Origin: Cellulomonas cellasea
Lineage (GTDB): Bacteria > Actinomycetota > Actinomycetes > Actinomycetales > Cellulomonadaceae
Length of the DNA: 64,000 nt
Assembly (NCBI RefSeq): GCF_030372105.1
Contig: NZ_JAUDBQ010000001.1
Span: 62,001 to 126,000 of the forward strand
Direction of reading: 5' to 3'
Both the position numbers and the translations under genes were made by a program. The notes beneath the pieces were generated by a model. It was not told the origin of the DNA and ran no database searches. It saw only the letters and a program-made list of their open reading frames with translations. Position 1 is the first letter of the stretch. Each line of letters opens with the position of its first letter. Of this stretch, positions 37,215 through 45,391 are shown one piece after another.

Positions 37215-38324
37215 TCACAGGTCGCGCAGCGCCTTGTCGAGCACCTCGACGACGCGGTCCTGCTGGGCCGGCTCCAGGTGCGGGTGCAGCGGCAGCGAGA
37301 GGATCTCCCCCGCCGCCGCCTCGGCCACCGGGAAGTCCCCGCGTCCGTGGCCTAGCGGCGCCAGCGCGCCTGTGAGGTGCAGCGGCACGGGGTAGTGCAC
37401 CCCGGCGCCGATGCCCGCCGCGTGCAGCGCCGCGAGCACGCGGTCGCGCTCCGGCACGCGCACCACGTACAGGTGCCACACGTCGAGGTTCCCCGGGGCC
37501 GACGTGGGGGCCGCCACGTGGTCGACGTCCGCCAGCAGCTCGCCGTACCGCTGCGCGGCTGCCCGGCGCTTCTCGTTCCACAGCTCCAGGCGCCGCAGCT
37601 TCGCGGAGAGCACCACGGCTTGGATCGTGTCGAGCCGCGAGTTGAAGCCGACGGCGTCATGCCGGTACTTCACGGCGCTGCCGTGCGCTCCGAGCAGGCG
37701 GACACGCTGCGCGATGTCGGGGTCGTTCGTGGTGACCGCCCCCGCGTCGCCCGCGGCGCCCAGGTTCTTGCCCGGGTAGAAGCTGGTGGCGGCCACCGCC
37801 CCGAGCGCCCCGGCGGACGCCCCGTGTCGCCTGGCCCCCTGCGCCTGGGCCGCGTCCTCGACGATGACGGCGCCGACGGCGGCGGCCAACGGGGCGAGCA
37901 ACTCGACGGGAGCCGTCTGGCCGAACAGGTGCACGGGCACGATCGCCGCGGTGCGGTCGGTCACGGCGGCGGCGGCCCGCGCCGGGTCGAGCAGCAGGTG
38001 CACGGGGTCGACATCAGCGAGCACCGGTGTCGCGCCAGCGCGCAGCACGGCCTCCGCGGTGGCGATGAACGTGTTGGCGGGCAGCACCACCTCGTCCCGG
38101 GGCCCGACGCCGACGGCGCGCAGCGCGAGCTCGAGCGCGTCGGTGCCGTTCGCGACGCCCACGCAGCCCGACACCCCGAGGTACCGCGCGTACTCGGCCT
38201 CGAAGGCGGCCACCTGCGGCCCGCCCACGAAGGCGGTGGACTCGAAGACGGCGCGCAGCGCGGGGGCCACCTCCGCGTCGATCTCGCGTTGCTGGGCCCC
38301 GAGGTCCACCAGGGGGATGCTCAT
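37215..38324 (-). CDS. DegT/DnrJ/EryC1/StrS family aminotransferase
   Basis: A PLP-dependent sugar aminotransferase converting a keto-sugar nucleotide to an amino sugar, usually with glutamate as donor. The opening IPLVDLGAQQREIDAEVAPAL, FVGGPQVAAFEAEYARYLG, VANGTDALELAL, LPANTFIATAEAV, IVEDAAQAQGARRHG and the PLP-lysine motif SFYPGKNLGAAGDAGAV are all typical. The length is 369 residues. The GGPQV and NTF forms resemble WecE- and WlbC-type enzymes acting at C3. It is the last gene of the seven-gene minus-strand operon and overlaps the flippase gene by ATGA. Confidence 0.9.
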   Translation of the reverse strand: MSIPLVDLGAQQREIDAEVAPALRAVFESTAFVGGPQVAAFEAEYARYLGVSGCVGVANGTDALELALRAVGVGPRDEVVLPANTFIATAEAVLRAGATPVLADVDPVHLLLDPARAAAAVTDRTAAIVPVHLFGQTAPVELLAPLAAAVGAVIVEDAAQAQGARRHGASAGALGAVAATSFYPGKNLGAAGDAGAVTTNDPDIAQRVRLLGAHGSAVKYRHDAVGFNSRLDTIQAVVLSAKLRRLELWNEKRRAAAQRYGELLADVDHVAAPTSAPGNLDVWHLYVVRVPERDRVLAALHAAGIGAGVHYPVPLHLTGALAPLGHGRGDFPVAEAAAGEILSLPLHPHLEPAQQDRVVEVLDKALRDL

Positions 38325-39880
38325 GCCACGACCTCCTCGACGTTGCTGCCCGGGGACGCGTCTGGCCCTCGGGTCGTGCGGGCCTGCGCGTCGCGCCGAC
38401 CGGGATCGGCGCCGGGTTGCGGTGGCTCGTCGGCGCGACCGGCAGCCCGGGCGCGGCGCGGCAGTGTCGTCCACCACGGCGCCGTGAGGCCCACGTGGAC
38501 GGCCAGCCCTGCCAGGCCGCCGAGCACAGCGGCCAGCAGCGGCGACTCGACCAGGCCGGCAGTCCAGGCCGCGGCGAGGCCGCAGGCGACGCTGCCTGCG
38601 AGCGCGGGAGCCACGGCCCGGACGAGTGGGGACACCGGCGTCGCCACCGCACGGCGCAGCACCAGCACATACAGCGGCACGACGACCGCCACCGCGACCA
38701 CGGCGTGCGCGAGCCCGGCGCCCGCCAGGCCCCACCGCGCCACACCGAGCGCCATCGCGGGCGCCAGGGCGGCGCACCAGGCGACCTGCACCCAGAACAG
38801 CCCGACCGTCCGGCCCGCCCCCACGCTCAGATCCGCGAACACCTCGGCCAGCACGCGCGCCGCGGCGAACACCGCCAGCCCGAGCATCGCCGCGGCAGCC
38901 CCCGACCACGGGCCGCCGTACACCCCGGTGACCAGCGGCTGCGCGAGGGCGGCCAGCAGCGCGCACACCGGGAACGACACGAGCGCGATGCCCTCGACCA
39001 CGAGCGGGATCGCCGGCGCCAGGCGGCCCGCCGTGAACAGCCGCCCGAACGTCGGCACGGCCACGGTGCGGATGATCGCGGTGAACACGCTGCTGGGCAG
39101 GCTCGCCAGGTTGAACGCCAACAAGTACAGCCCCAGCTCGACGGCGCCGAGGGTGCGGCCGATCACGACGTAGTCGATGTTCAGCGTCGCGAAGACGACG
39201 AGGTTCGCGGCGGCGAGCGGCAGGCCCATCCGCAGCACGTCCCGCGCCACCCGGCGGTCGAAGCCCGGCCGGTGGCGCGTCGGGCTGACGATCAGGTACC
39301 CGGCCGTCGCCACGAGCTGCCCGCCGACGCGCGACCACGCGAGCGCGTACGCGCCCCAGCCGGCCTGGGCCATCGGGATCACCAACGCCAGGCTCACGAT
39401 GATGTTCGCGAGGTCCACGAGGATGCGCCGGCGCTGATGGAAGTCCCGCCAGATCAGCGCCGTGGACACCGACGAGACGCCGGTGAGCAGCACCGTGAGG
39501 GCGAGCACCTGGATCACGGGCGCTGCCGCGGGGTCGCCCAGCACGCCGGCCAACCACGGTGCGCCCAGCACCATCGCGGCGGTGAGCCCCGCGCTGTTCG
39601 CCAGGGAGATCGTCCAGACGGTGGGCGCGAGCTCGGCGGGGTCGCGGTCGCCGCGGGCCAGCGAGGCGGTGACGCCCAGCTCGGCGGCGTTCAGCGCGAT
39701 GGTCTGCACGACGATCGCGATGGCCAGCACCCCGAAGTGCTCCGGGGCGACAAGCCGCGCGACGATGATCGTCGAGACGAAGGTCAGCACCCGCGACGCG
39801 GCCACGTTGGCCGCGCCCCACAGCGCGCCGCTGCGCACCCGGGGGGCGAGCCCGGCATCGGCGGCAGGGGGTGCTGTCAC
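38321..39880 (-). CDS. Wzx-type lipopolysaccharide flippase
   Basis: A 519-residue membrane protein with about 12-14 hydrophobic segments of the polysaccharide-specific MOP exporter family. It is expected to flip lipid-linked repeat units across the membrane. The opening RSGALWGAANVAASRVLTFVSTIIVARLVAPEHFGVLA is the classic start of this family, and LNIDYVVIGRTLGAVELGLYLLAFN marks the mid-protein repeat. A 40-residue polar tail ends the chain. The GTG start overlaps the preceding glycosyltransferase stop (GTGA). Confidence 0.9.
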   Translation of the reverse strand: MTAPPAADAGLAPRVRSGALWGAANVAASRVLTFVSTIIVARLVAPEHFGVLAIAIVVQTIALNAAELGVTASLARGDRDPAELAPTVWTISLANSAGLTAAMVLGAPWLAGVLGDPAAAPVIQVLALTVLLTGVSSVSTALIWRDFHQRRRILVDLANIIVSLALVIPMAQAGWGAYALAWSRVGGQLVATAGYLIVSPTRHRPGFDRRVARDVLRMGLPLAAANLVVFATLNIDYVVIGRTLGAVELGLYLLAFNLASLPSSVFTAIIRTVAVPTFGRLFTAGRLAPAIPLVVEGIALVSFPVCALLAALAQPLVTGVYGGPWSGAAAAMLGLAVFAAARVLAEVFADLSVGAGRTVGLFWVQVAWCAALAPAMALGVARWGLAGAGLAHAVVAVAVVVPLYVLVLRRAVATPVSPLVRAVAPALAGSVACGLAAAWTAGLVESPLLAAVLGGLAGLAVHVGLTAPWWTTLPRRARAAGRADEPPQPGADPGRRDAQARTTRGPDASPGSNVEEVVA

Positions 39881-40950
39881 GAGATGCCCACGATCCGCCA
39901 GACCTTCCAGCGGATGCGGTCGGCGGCGTCGCGGGCCAGGCGCATGAGCCCTTGCGCGCGGGTGGGCCCGCGGCCGGCGACGGCGTGCGCGAGCGTGCGC
40001 CGCACCGCGCGGGAGCGACGCCATCCCGCGCTGGCGGGCCACGCCTCCTCGGCGAAGTCCGCGAGCTGGGCGGCCGTGGCGGGATCTGCGCCGGCGTCGA
40101 GGTCGCGGGCCGCGAGCACCAGGGCCTCGCGCGCGAGGGCGCGCCGGGCCCGCCGCCACCGCACGGGCGCGCTGGGCAACAGGGCGCGAGTCTGCGGCTG
40201 GTCGAGGACGGCGAACGCCGCGAGCCGGTGCCGCAGGTCGACGAGCATGGTGGCGAAGACCGTGAGGTGCATGTTGGCCTCGTGCACCCGGTAGTGGGCG
40301 TGGACGGGCCCGTTGACGCGCCCGACGTCCCAGCGCGCCGCGGTGCGCAGCCAGTACTCGAGGTCCGCCGAGTGCGGCAGCGCCGGGTTGTAATCGCCGA
40401 CCTCGCGCAATGCCGCCGTCCGCATCACCACCTCGGGCGAGAGGATGAAGCAGCGGCCACGGCGGCTCGCCCACGCGATCCAGTCGGCGCCGGCCCACAG
40501 CGTCCACGAGATCGGGCGCCACCCGGGACGCGGCGGAGTCGGCGCCGAGAAGGACTCCGGCAGGCCGTACACGAGCCCCACCGACGGTTCCGCCTCCATC
40601 AGGTCGGTGGCCCGCGCGAGCGCGCCTGGCGCCAGCAGGTCGTCGGCGGAGAGCAGCACCACGTATGTCCCCCGCGCGAGGGCGAAGCCGTCGTTGTACG
40701 TCGCGATGTGCCCGCGGTTGGCCTCGTGGGCCAGCACTGTGACGCGCTTGTCCGCCTCCGCGAGCGCGCGTGCCACCTGCAGCGAGTCGTCGGTGGACGC
40801 GTCGTCGACGATCACGACATCGGCGCGCACCCGCTCCTGGGTCAGCACGCTCGCCACGACCTGCGGCAGGTAGCGGCCGTAGTTGTAGCAGGGCACCACC
40901 ACGGTGACGGTGGGCTCGGCTGTCGCGCGGCGGGGTCGGAGCGGCCTCAT
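39877..40950 (-). CDS. Glycosyltransferase family 2
   Basis: A 357-residue GT-A transferase. VTVVVPCYNYGRYLPQVVASVLTQ opens the domain, VVIVDDASTDDSLQVARAL binds the nucleotide, and HEANRGHIATYNDGFALARGTYVVLLSADDLLAPGAL contains the acidic metal-binding position. About 100 C-terminal residues are helical and basic. It lies in the minus-strand operon between the NeuD-like acyltransferase and the flippase, with 4-base overlaps on both sides. Confidence 0.88.
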   Translation of the reverse strand: MRPLRPRRATAEPTVTVVVPCYNYGRYLPQVVASVLTQERVRADVVIVDDASTDDSLQVARALAEADKRVTVLAHEANRGHIATYNDGFALARGTYVVLLSADDLLAPGALARATDLMEAEPSVGLVYGLPESFSAPTPPRPGWRPISWTLWAGADWIAWASRRGRCFILSPEVVMRTAALREVGDYNPALPHSADLEYWLRTAARWDVGRVNGPVHAHYRVHEANMHLTVFATMLVDLRHRLAAFAVLDQPQTRALLPSAPVRWRRARRALAREALVLAARDLDAGADPATAAQLADFAEEAWPASAGWRRSRAVRRTLAHAVAGRGPTRAQGLMRLARDAADRIRWKVWRIVGIS

Positions 40951-41966
40951 GCCCCGCCTCCACGGCCGTCCGACGCCGCCACGCCGGCCGGCTCAGTCGG
41001 CGCGTCCAGGCCGCCCGACTCGTCGGGCAGGGCCAGGTTGGTCGGCGCGGCCAGGTCCACGAGCAGTGCCGCCTGCGCGAGACCGGCGTCCGCGAGCCCG
41101 GCGTCCTCAAGCTCCGGGATGGTGACACTGGCGGCGCGGTGCCGCCCCGCGGACGCCGCGCCCAACGGCCGGGCCGGGACACCGACCCAGGTCTCGCCGT
41201 CCGGCAGGTCCCGCAGCAGCGCCCCGCCCATCCCGAGGACCGCGCCCACGCCCACGCGCACCCCCTGCCGCACCGACGCGTTCATCCCGACGTAGGCGGC
41301 GCGCCCCACCACGACCCCGCCGCCGAGGGTGGCCCCCGCGCACAGCGTCGCGAAGTCCTCGACCACCACGTCGTGGGTGAGGGTGGCCTGCGGCATGGCC
41401 ACGACGTGCGCGCCCACGGTGACCGAGGCGGTCAGCACGACCCCCGCGAGCATGATCGCGCCGGGCCCGACCACGCAGCCCGCCGGCACCTCGACGCCGG
41501 GATGGATCGCCCGGGCCCAGCGCGCCTCCCCGACACCGGCCTCGGCGAGCCGCGCCACGAGCGCCGCGCGCGCGGAGCCCTGCCCCGCGCAGACCAGGAC
41601 GCGCACGTCGGGCAGCGTCGCGATGTGCGCGACGCCGCCGAGCACGGGCGCCCCGTCCACCGAGGCGCCGCGCAACGCGGGCGAGTCGTCGAGGAAGCCG
41701 GCCACGTCCTCGCCAGCCGCGCGCAGCAGCGCCAGGACCTCGCGGCCCAGCCCGCCGGCCGCGACGAGGACGATCGGCGACGCCGCGGCGCCCGCGCCCG
41801 ACGCCACCTGCCGCGGAGCCTCCTCACGCGGTCTCTCCTCACGCGGAGCCTCCCCACGCGGAGCAGACGCGCGCGGAGCGGACCCGCGTGGAGCCCCAGC
41901 CGATCCGCCACGCCTCGGGGCCGCGGCGCGGGGCGCCCGCGCCGCCCCGTCAGTGCTGCGCGCCAT
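40947..41966 (-). CDS. NeuD-like sugar acyltransferase
   Basis: A 339-residue hexapeptide-repeat acyltransferase. The first 65 residues are a low-complexity Ala/Pro/Arg/Ser/Glu repeat (SAPRGEAPREERPREEAPRQ) coded by degenerate repeats of CACGCGGAGC (about 41810-41895). Residues 70-150 form a PglD_N/NeuD-type domain (IVLVAAGGLGREVLALLRAAGEDVAGFLDDSPAL). Residues 160-270 form the left-handed beta-helix (AIHPGVEVPAGCVVGPGAIMLAGVVL, HVVAMPQATLTHDVVVEDFATLCAG) with the acceptor His near MPQATLTHD. The C-terminal tail is variable. It probably O- or N-acetylates an amino sugar. An upstream ATG was rejected because GGGAGG precedes the one chosen. Confidence 0.85.
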   Translation of the reverse strand: MARSTDGAARAPRAAAPRRGGSAGAPRGSAPRASAPRGEAPREERPREEAPRQVASGAGAAASPIVLVAAGGLGREVLALLRAAGEDVAGFLDDSPALRGASVDGAPVLGGVAHIATLPDVRVLVCAGQGSARAALVARLAEAGVGEARWARAIHPGVEVPAGCVVGPGAIMLAGVVLTASVTVGAHVVAMPQATLTHDVVVEDFATLCAGATLGGGVVVGRAAYVGMNASVRQGVRVGVGAVLGMGGALLRDLPDGETWVGVPARPLGAASAGRHRAASVTIPELEDAGLADAGLAQAALLVDLAAPTNLALPDESGGLDAPTEPAGVAASDGRGGGA

Positions 41967-43221
41967 ACGCCCCACCTCCCTCGAGCCGCCCGGCGCCGAC
42001 CGGCTCGCCCCGTCCCCGCCCCGGGTCGTCGGGATCTGAGCCGCCCGCAAGGCCTGCGGCCGAGCGGAGGGCGTTGACGACCCGCGCCTGCTCGGCGCCG
42101 GTGAGCTCGTGGTGCAGCGGCAGGATCAGCGTGGTGTCGGTGAGGTGCTCGGTGGCCGGCAACGGCTGGCCGCCGTGGTCGCCGTCCGCGTAGGCGGGCT
42201 GGCGGTGGATGGCCATGATCCCGCGCCGTGCGGAGATGCCCGCCGCCGCCAGGTGGGCCAGCAGCCCGTCGCGGTCGAGCGGGAAGCCCGCGCCGACCTC
42301 CACCCAGTAGGACTGGAAGTTGCTGGCGCCCCAGGCCGGGTCGGCGACCGCGCGCAGGCCGGGGATCTGGGCGATGTGCGCGGTGTACTCGGCGGCCAGC
42401 GAGCGGCGCCGGGCCACGATGTCCCGCAGGCGCCCGAGCTGCACGATGCCGACGGCGGCCTGCAGGTCCGTCATCCGGTAGTTGAAGCCGACCTCGAGGT
42501 ACTGCTCGGCGGGGGCGAGCACGCTGGCGTGCCGCTCGGCCGCCGAGACGCTCATCGCGTGCTCGCGCAGGCGGCGGGCGCGCTCGGCCCAGTCGGGGCG
42601 CGGCGTGGTGATCATGCCGCCCTCTCCGGTGGTCAGGAGCTTGCGGGGGTGGAAGGACCACGCCGCGATCTCCGCGCCGGCCCCTGCCGGGCGCCCGAGG
42701 TAGGTGGTCCCGGCGGCGCAGGCCGCGTCCTCCACGACCACGATCCCGCGCGGGTCGCATTCGGCCCGCACCTGCTCGAGGTCGACGGGCTGGCCGCCCT
42801 GGTCGACGACGATCACGGCCCGGGTGCGGGGGGTCAGCGCCGCGGCGACCGTCGCTCCGGTGACGTTCCCGGTGACGGGGTCGACGTCGGCGAACACGGG
42901 CCGGGCGCCGGCGTGCACCACGGCGTTGGCGGTCGCGACGAAGGAGAACGACGGCACGACGACGTCGTCACCCGGCTCGACGCCCGCCACGACCAGCGCG
43001 AGGTGCAGCGCCGTGGTGCAGGAGGACGTCGCGACGGCGAACCCTGCCCGCTGCGCCTCCGCGAACTCCTCCTCGAACTGCGCGACCCGGGGGCCCTGCG
43101 CGATCCAGCCGGAGGCGATCACCTCGGTGAGCGCCTCGACCTCGGCGGCGCCCAGCCACGGGCGCATCACGTCGATGCGGTCTGGCGCCCGCAGCTCCGA
43201 GGCGCCCTCGGCCCCCGTCAC
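41950..43221 (-). CDS. DegT/DnrJ/EryC1/StrS family aminotransferase
   Basis: A second PLP-dependent sugar aminotransferase, 423 residues. It has IDVMRPWLGAAEVEALTEVIASGWIAQGPRVAQFEEEFAE, SSCTTALHLALVVAGVEPGDDVVVPSFSFVATANAV, VVEDAACAAGTTYLG and the PLP lysine in SFHPRKLLTTGEGGMI. The SGWIAQGPRV and HPRK forms group it with PglE- and PerA-like enzymes acting on 4-keto sugars, unlike the other DegT gene. The GTG start overlaps the epimerase stop (GTGA). The 3' end overlaps the NeuD-like gene by 17 bases, and the pair resembles the PglE/PglD couple for N-acetylated amino sugars. Confidence 0.9.
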   Translation of the reverse strand: MTGAEGASELRAPDRIDVMRPWLGAAEVEALTEVIASGWIAQGPRVAQFEEEFAEAQRAGFAVATSSCTTALHLALVVAGVEPGDDVVVPSFSFVATANAVVHAGARPVFADVDPVTGNVTGATVAAALTPRTRAVIVVDQGGQPVDLEQVRAECDPRGIVVVEDAACAAGTTYLGRPAGAGAEIAAWSFHPRKLLTTGEGGMITTPRPDWAERARRLREHAMSVSAAERHASVLAPAEQYLEVGFNYRMTDLQAAVGIVQLGRLRDIVARRRSLAAEYTAHIAQIPGLRAVADPAWGASNFQSYWVEVGAGFPLDRDGLLAHLAAAGISARRGIMAIHRQPAYADGDHGGQPLPATEHLTDTTLILPLHHELTGAEQARVVNALRSAAGLAGGSDPDDPGRGRGEPVGAGRLEGGGAYGAQH

Positions 43222-44216
43222 GACGCCGCCACCAGCGCGCGCCCGGCCGCGATCTGCTCGCGTTGCGGCCGCCACCACTCGACGAGCTCACGGAGGCCGT
43301 CCTCGAGCCCCACCCGCGCCTCGAACCCCAGGTCGACGCGTGCCGCCGTGGTGTCGGCGAGCCGCCGGGCCACGCCGTTGACCGCGCGCTCGGGGCCGTG
43401 CTCCACGGACAGGTCGGAGTCCATCGCCCGCAGCAGCGCCTGCGCGAGGCCCAGCAGCGAGGTCTCGGTCCCCGACGCGATGTTGTAGACGCCCTCGACC
43501 ACGTCGCTGGACGCGGCGAGCACGTTCGAGCGGGCGATGTCCCGGGTGAACGCGAAGTCCATCGTCTGCAGCCCGTCGCCGAAGATCAACGGCGGCAGCC
43601 CGTCCGCGATCCGCTCCATCCAGCGCACCAGCACCTCGGTGTAGAGGCCGTGCACGTCCATGCGCGGGCCATAGACGTTGAAGTACCGCAGCAGCACGTA
43701 GTCGAGGCCGTGCATCGCGCGGAAGCTGCGGGCCATGCCCTCGTTGAAGGACTTCGCGGCGCCGTAGAACGTGTCGTTGTTGTGGTGGTGGTGCCGCTCC
43801 CCCGTCGGGAACTGCTCCGCCAGCCCGTACACCGACGCGCTGGACGCGGCGACGACCTTCTGCACCCGGTGCTCCACGGCGGCCTCCAGGACGGTGAACG
43901 TCCCGTCGACGAGCACCTCGAGGGCCAGGCGGGGCTCCTCCGCGCACTGGGTGATGCGGATCGCCGCCTGATGGAAGACGACGTCCTGGCCGCGGGTGAC
44001 GTCGTGCACCAGGTCGCGATCCCGCAGGTCGCCCTCGACGAGGTCCACGCGGCCGGAGGCGAGCGCGTCGGCGAGGTTCTCTCGCCGCCCGCGCACCAGG
44101 TTGTCCAGGACGACGACGTGCCCCGCCCCGGCGTCGAGGAGCTGGTCCACCAACGTGGAGCCGATGGTGCCGGCCCCTCCGGTCACCAGGATGCGGGCTC
44201 CTTGCAGCGTGCTCAT
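43218..44216 (-). CDS. NAD-dependent sugar epimerase/dehydratase (SDR)
   Basis: A 332-residue extended SDR acting on a nucleotide sugar. The Rossmann motif ILVTGGAGTIGSTLVDQLLD is near residues 9-28. SSASVYG and the catalytic YGAAK follow near 125-160, the latter after an unusual His/Asn-rich stretch (ERHHHHNNDTFYGAAK). LRYFNVYGPRMDVHGLYTEVL and DFAFTRDIARSNVLAAS complete the family. It is of the UDP-glucose/UDP-GlcNAc 4-epimerase type, although a dehydratase supplying the 4-keto substrate of the neighbouring aminotransferase is possible. It has ATGA and GTGA overlaps with its neighbours. Confidence 0.87.
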   Translation of the reverse strand: MSTLQGARILVTGGAGTIGSTLVDQLLDAGAGHVVVLDNLVRGRRENLADALASGRVDLVEGDLRDRDLVHDVTRGQDVVFHQAAIRITQCAEEPRLALEVLVDGTFTVLEAAVEHRVQKVVAASSASVYGLAEQFPTGERHHHHNNDTFYGAAKSFNEGMARSFRAMHGLDYVLLRYFNVYGPRMDVHGLYTEVLVRWMERIADGLPPLIFGDGLQTMDFAFTRDIARSNVLAASSDVVEGVYNIASGTETSLLGLAQALLRAMDSDLSVEHGPERAVNGVARRLADTTAARVDLGFEARVGLEDGLRELVEWWRPQREQIAAGRALVAAS

Positions 44217-45292
44217 GCGACGGTCTCCAACGTGGGTGTGGTGGCGGATGCGGGAGCCGCGGGGGTGAGCGGTGTGAGCCGGCCCCCGTCGGCGAGGCTG
44301 CGGGAGGCGGACTCGAGCACGTCGAGCACGCGCAGCCCGGCGTTCCCGTCGGTGCGGGGCGCCCGGCCCTCGCGGATGCTCGCGGCGAACTCGGCGACCA
44401 TCAGCCCGAGGGCCTCCTTCTCGGGGAGCGCGGGCGCCCAGGCGTCGCCGAGCCGGTAGGACACGTTCGCCGTGGCGCGGTCCGGCAGCGGCTGCCCGAG
44501 GTCCACACCGCGGTCGTACACGGTGAGCCGCTGCTGCGGGCTGAGGTCGTCCCACACGAGGGTGCGCCGCGACCCGCCCACCACCATCTGGCGGATCTTC
44601 GTGGGGCTGAGCCAGTTGACGTGCACATGCGCGATGGCGCCGTCGGCCAGCGGCAGCGTCAGGTAGCCGACGCAGGCCTGGCCGGCGCCGAGCGGGTCCG
44701 CGCCCTGCGCTCCGACGCCGGTGGGCACCAGGCCCCCCGGGAGGATGAAGTCGAGGATCGACAGGTCATGCGGCGCCAGGTCCCAGAACACGTCCACGTC
44801 GGGCTGGACGATGCCGAGGTTGATGCGCACCGAGTCGATGAAGTGCACGTCCCCGAGGGCGCCGTCGGCGATGAGCTCGCGGATCTTCAGCACCGGCGGG
44901 GTGTAGCAGAACGTGTGGTCGACCATGAGCACGAGCCCACGCTCGTCGGCGCGCGCGATCATCTGCCGCGCCGCGGCGCCGCGGTCCGCCACGGGCTTCT
45001 CCACGAGCACGTGCTTGCCCGCGTCGAGCGCCGCCAGGGCGAGCGGGGCGTGCGTGCGGGCGGGCGTCGCGATGGCGACGGCGTCCACGTCGTCGCGCGC
45101 GAGCAGCTCGGCGGTGGACGTCATGACGTCCACGGTGCTGCGCGGGCCGACGACGCGGCGGGCCCTGTCCTCGTCGAGGTCGCACACCGCCACCAGGTCC
45201 CAGTCGGGGCTGGTGCGGAAGTTGCGGGCGAGGTTCGGCCCCCAGTAGCCGGCGCCGATCACAGCGGCCCGCAGCGGATCGCGCTCAGACAT
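44213..45292 (-). CDS. Gfo/Idh/MocA family oxidoreductase (WlbA-like role proposed)
   Basis: A 359-residue NAD-dependent sugar oxidoreductase. The N-terminal fold shows AAVIGAGYWGPNLARNF, the nucleotide-binding turn VAVCDLDEDRA and the family motif HVLVEKPVADRG with its catalytic lysine. The C-terminal sheet domain begins MVDHTFCYTPPVLKIRELI and has DVFWDLAPHDLSILDFIL. Enzymes of this subgroup next to an aminotransferase and a hexapeptide acetyltransferase often oxidise C3 of UDP-HexNAcA. It heads the seven-gene minus operon. Two adjacent ATGs follow AAGGAGC; the second gives the better spacing. An ATG 63 bases upstream is unlikely. Confidence 0.87.
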   Translation of the reverse strand: MSERDPLRAAVIGAGYWGPNLARNFRTSPDWDLVAVCDLDEDRARRVVGPRSTVDVMTSTAELLARDDVDAVAIATPARTHAPLALAALDAGKHVLVEKPVADRGAAARQMIARADERGLVLMVDHTFCYTPPVLKIRELIADGALGDVHFIDSVRINLGIVQPDVDVFWDLAPHDLSILDFILPGGLVPTGVGAQGADPLGAGQACVGYLTLPLADGAIAHVHVNWLSPTKIRQMVVGGSRRTLVWDDLSPQQRLTVYDRGVDLGQPLPDRATANVSYRLGDAWAPALPEKEALGLMVAEFAASIREGRAPRTDGNAGLRVLDVLESASRSLADGGRLTPLTPAAPASATTPTLETVA

Positions 45293-45322
45293 CATGCTCC
45301 TTCGTGGTGCGTCTCCCGTGCG

Positions 45323-45359
45323 GGACAGAATGTGTCGATCTCTACTCAATTCGGACATC
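45323..45359 (-). promoter_or_regulatory. Candidate regulatory motif A upstream of the Gfo/Idh operon
   Basis: On the minus strand the sequence runs GATGTCCG, about 20 bases, then ATTCTGTCC. The same two blocks, one base closer together, occur upstream of the 1584-residue secreted protein gene. It lies 31-67 bases before the Gfo/Idh start. Read as a promoter it gives TGTCCG-N19-CATTCT, a poor sigma-70 match, so an activator or alternative sigma-factor site is possible. Confidence 0.4.
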
Positions 45360-45391
45360 CTCTCACCCGAGTGGCGACTCGGGTGGGCCCT

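Noticed and set aside
37215-43221. The two DegT aminotransferases considered as a recent duplication
   Set aside because: Their PLP-lysine contexts (PGKNLG versus HPRKLL), start regions and lengths (369 and 423 residues) differ clearly, so they belong to different subfamilies.
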